Assembly: GCA_036525535.1 (NCBI GenBank)
Contig: DATDAH010000278.1
Location: 1 to 7,902 of the forward strand
Reading direction: 5' to 3'
Length of the DNA: 7,902 bases
Source: DATDAH01 sp036525535
GTDB lineage: Bacteria; Actinomycetota; Acidimicrobiia; Acidimicrobiales; DATDAH01
How positions within the stretch are numbered: position 1 is the stretch's first letter; each line of letters opens with the position of its first letter. A program made the translations under genes and the position numbers. Positions 6,569-7,902 of the stretch are shown here, piece after piece. The notes beneath the pieces are model-generated. The model saw only the letters and a program-made list of their open reading frames with translations, was not told the origin of the DNA and made no database searches.

Positions 6569-7343
6569 AGTCCAGCAGGTCGGGCTGGGCGGCCACGATC
6601 TGCTCGTAGAGCGGCTGGAAGGTGAACCATCCGGCGATGCCGCCCCCCTGTTCGCCTCGGACCTGCAGGGCGGCCTCGTGGCTGATCAGCTTCGGCGTGC
6701 CCGCCGCCTCGGCCAGGAGCTGGGTCTGGCAGCAGGACTCCATGCGAATGAACCACCACGCGGCCTCGTCCACGGACCGCCCTACGGTGAGCAGGCCGTG
6801 GTTCTGGAGGATGGCCCCCTTGGTCGACCCCACGGCGGCCCCGATGCGGTCCCCTTCGTCGGTGTCCAGCACCACACCGTGGAACTCCTCGTACAGCCCG
6901 TGGTCTTCGTAGAAGTCACAGGCGTCCTGGGTGATGGGGTCGAGCTTGCGCCCCAAGGATGCCCACGCCTTTCCGTAGGGCGAATGCGAGTGGGCGGCGG
7001 CGATCACGTCGGGGCGGGCGGCGTGGACCCGGGAGTGGATGGCGAAGGCGGCCCGGTTGAGCGGTCCCTGCCCCTCGACGATCTCGCCCTCGTGATCGAC
7101 GAGCAGGAGGTCCGAGGCCTTGATGGTGCTGAAGTCCTGGCCCAGGCGGTTCACCCAGAACCGGTCGGCGTGCTCCGGATCACGGGCGGTGATGTGGCCG
7201 GCCACCCCTTCGTCGAAGCCGTACCGGGAGAAGATCCGGAAGGCGGCGGCGAGCCGCTGCTTGCGGTGCAGGCGCTCGTCCTCGATCGACGTGCAGCCCG
7301 AGAACGGGAAGGGCTCGGTGGTGGGAGCGGCGGTGACGGTCAC
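6567..7343 (-). CDS. Class II aldolase/adducin family protein
   Basis: The product has 258 residues, the usual size for this family of zinc-dependent aldolases, epimerases and adducin-like proteins. The metal-site histidines are present: H118 and H120 in AHSHSPYG, and H182 in ILQNHGLL. Other family signatures are GHITARDP (49-56), the NRLGQDF segment (65-71) and PITQDAC (136-142). The fuculose-aldolase catalytic glutamate, four residues before the helix His (H103 here), is replaced by A99 in NRAAFAIH, so an ordinary sugar-phosphate aldol cleavage should not be assumed; substrate unknown. Start GTG 7343 was chosen because similarity begins shortly after it, family length fits, and a TAGCGT element lies 7 bases upstream; ATG 7379 is the alternative, and neither has a Shine-Dalgarno. 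It converges on the kinase gene and follows an aminotransferase remnant by 10 bases, so the original unit was probably a small catabolic or modification operon. Confidence 0.88.
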   Translation of the reverse strand: MTVTAAPTTEPFPFSGCTSIEDERLHRKQRLAAAFRIFSRYGFDEGVAGHITARDPEHADRFWVNRLGQDFSTIKASDLLLVDHEGEIVEGQGPLNRAAFAIHSRVHAARPDVIAAAHSHSPYGKAWASLGRKLDPITQDACDFYEDHGLYEEFHGVVLDTDEGDRIGAAVGSTKGAILQNHGLLTVGRSVDEAAWWFIRMESCCQTQLLAEAAGTPKLISHEAALQVRGEQGGGIAGWFTFQPLYEQIVAAQPDLLD

Positions 7344-7350
7344 GCCGGTA

Positions 7351-7356
7351 ACGCTA
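7351..7356 (-). promoter_or_regulatory. Putative -10 element TAGCGT for leaderless aldolase transcript
   Basis: On the minus strand TAGCGT matches the actinobacterial TANNNT -10 pattern and is followed by 7 bases and then the GTG start codon, the spacing typical of leaderless mRNAs. No clear -35 is visible. The TAG of this element is also the stop codon of the aminotransferase remnant. The absence of a Shine-Dalgarno before the GTG agrees with this reading. Confidence 0.4.
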
Positions 7357-7656
7357 CCCAGCCGCCCGCGTGGCGGCATCGCTGAGGTTGGCCCGGCCCC
7401 GGTCCAGCTCGGCGGTGGTCGGCCAGCCGAAGCCGATTCGGAAATGGTGTCGGTCCTGATCGAACCAGTGGCCAGGCCCGACATAGGTGGCCAGGGTCCC
7501 CGTTGAGCACGGCGTAGAACCGCTCGACCTCGAAGAAGGCGAGCCCGAGCCTCCAGCACCCGGGCGGAACGAGCTCTCGGCCAGATTGCAGTCGATGGCG
7601 CCGTAGCCCAGCTCCTCCGGCGACTCGATCTCGACGGGCATCCGCCGGCACCGCAT
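7354..7656 (-). pseudogene. Remnant of PLP-dependent aminotransferase (N- and C-terminal ends joined)
   Basis: The last 44 or so residues in one frame (TYVGPGHWFDQD, then FRIGFGWPTTAEL and a closing LSDA helix) look like the C-terminus of a fold-type I aminotransferase, where a Gly-Pro-Gly turn precedes an FR(I/L)GFG strand. The beginning (from ATG 7641 or 7656, MPVEIESPEELGY, then CNLAESS) resembles the N-terminus of the same family. Between them the best coding signal, every codon ending in G or C, is in another frame and reads LGLAFFEVERFYAVLNG (about 7500-7555). Removing one G from the GGGG run at 7498-7501 joins this middle cleanly to the C-terminus (LNGTLATYVG). The lysine-bearing PLP core, roughly 270 residues, is absent, so no active enzyme is possible. 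The end lies 10 bases before the aldolase start. It could instead be a genuine small protein of 100 residues, but the shifting coding signal argues against that. Confidence 0.6.
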
Positions 7657-7668
7657 GGTCCCACGAGT

Positions 7669-7687
7669 GTAGGAAGAGGCCGCCTAC
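7669..7687 (-). terminator. Possible hairpin after MFS gene (weak)
   Basis: GTAGG (7669-7673) and CCTAC (7683-7687) form a perfect five-base inverted repeat around a 9-base loop, overlapping the stop codon of the transporter gene. There is no T-run. It could be a weak terminator or attenuator within the minus-strand unit, or chance. Confidence 0.2.
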
Positions 7688-7902
7688 GGCTCCGTGACTG
7701 TCGCCGCGCTCGGCTCGTAGTGGGCCAGGCGGGGAACGAAGAGGGCGAAGCCGGCCGCCGCCGCGACGCACGCCAAGCCGCCGGACACGATGGCGAAGAG
7801 CACGCTGATCAGGCCACCGACCACACCGGCCTCGACGTCGCCCAGGACCGGGCCGCCGGCGTACACCGCGATCTCGACTCCGCTGACCCGACCCCGGAGC
7901 TC
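7684..7902 (-). CDS. MFS transporter, C-terminal part (5' end outside window)
   Basis: The frame is open to the right edge of the window, and the 72 visible residues form the end of a membrane transporter. They read as a cytoplasmic loop RGRVSG, a partly buried segment with the GGPVLGDVEAG motif, a short linker, and a last membrane helix rich in Gly/Ala (about IVSGGLACVAAAAGFAL) ending in a polar tail. RGR(V/L)S followed by GGPxLGDxEAG and a final SGG-rich helix is the pattern I know from DHA3/EntS-like exporters of the major facilitator superfamily (siderophore, drug or metabolite efflux by proton antiport). The substrate cannot be told. The GTG at 7866 is internal, not the start. The stop lies 27 bases before the aminotransferase remnant, in the same direction. 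Confidence 0.8.
   Translation of the reverse strand, partial: ELRGRVSGVEIAVYAGGPVLGDVEAGVVGGLISVLFAIVSGGLACVAAAAGFALFVPRLAHYEPSAATVTEP

Noticed and set aside
6252..7385. Plus-strand open frame of 377 codons over the kinase end and the aldolase gene
   Set aside because: It crosses the kinase stop in another frame and lies opposite a clear class II aldolase. Its Gly/Val/Asp-rich translation is the antisense shadow of that gene.
7344..7664. N-terminal extension of the aldolase frame up to 7664
   Set aside because: These 107 codons read Arg/Ser/Pro-rich sequence out of frame with the aminotransferase remnant, and the family normally starts close to GTG 7343.

Overview
The window is very GC-rich. 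Nearly every codon ends in G or C, genes are tightly packed, and GTG starts occur. Together with a PknB-type Ser/Thr kinase and an FHA protein, this points to a high-GC actinobacterium. An Acidimicrobiia-like lineage is my best guess, but it is an inference from style and gene content, not a demonstrated placement.

Left block (about 1-6547, + strand): five co-directional genes separated by only 4-19 bases, so very probably one operon whose promoter lies before the window. In order they are: (1) an FAD/NAD(P)-binding oxidoreductase-like protein, cut at its N-terminus by the window edge; (2) a small four-helix membrane protein of unknown function; (3) a protein with an unrecognised N-terminal domain, a Pro-rich linker, a one-knuckle zinc ribbon and a C-terminal FHA domain; (4) a hexameric-type glutamate dehydrogenase with all key lysines and the catalytic aspartate; (5) a transmembrane Ser/Thr kinase whose outside part appears to be two tandem copies of a four-cysteine domain. 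FHA protein, glutamate dehydrogenase and kinase side by side recall the kinase/FHA control of glutamate and 2-oxoglutarate metabolism by GarA and OdhI in mycobacteria and corynebacteria. Here, however, the FHA architecture and the dehydrogenase class differ and the three parts are encoded together. This is the most interesting hypothesis in the window.

Right block (about 6567-7902, - strand, converging on the kinase gene): the C-terminal end of an MFS transporter (cut by the window edge), a remnant of a PLP-dependent aminotransferase, and an intact class II aldolase/adducin-family gene. The remnant seems to join the enzyme's beginning to its end with the middle lost, plus a one-base slip in a G4 run. 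The aldolase-like protein keeps the three zinc-binding histidines but has Ala where the classical catalytic Glu sits. Its GTG start lacks a Shine-Dalgarno and lies 7 bases after a TAGCGT -10-like element, as in leaderless actinobacterial genes.

No RNA genes, insertion sequences, CRISPR arrays or attachment sites were seen, and no gene-free stretch exceeds 300 bases.
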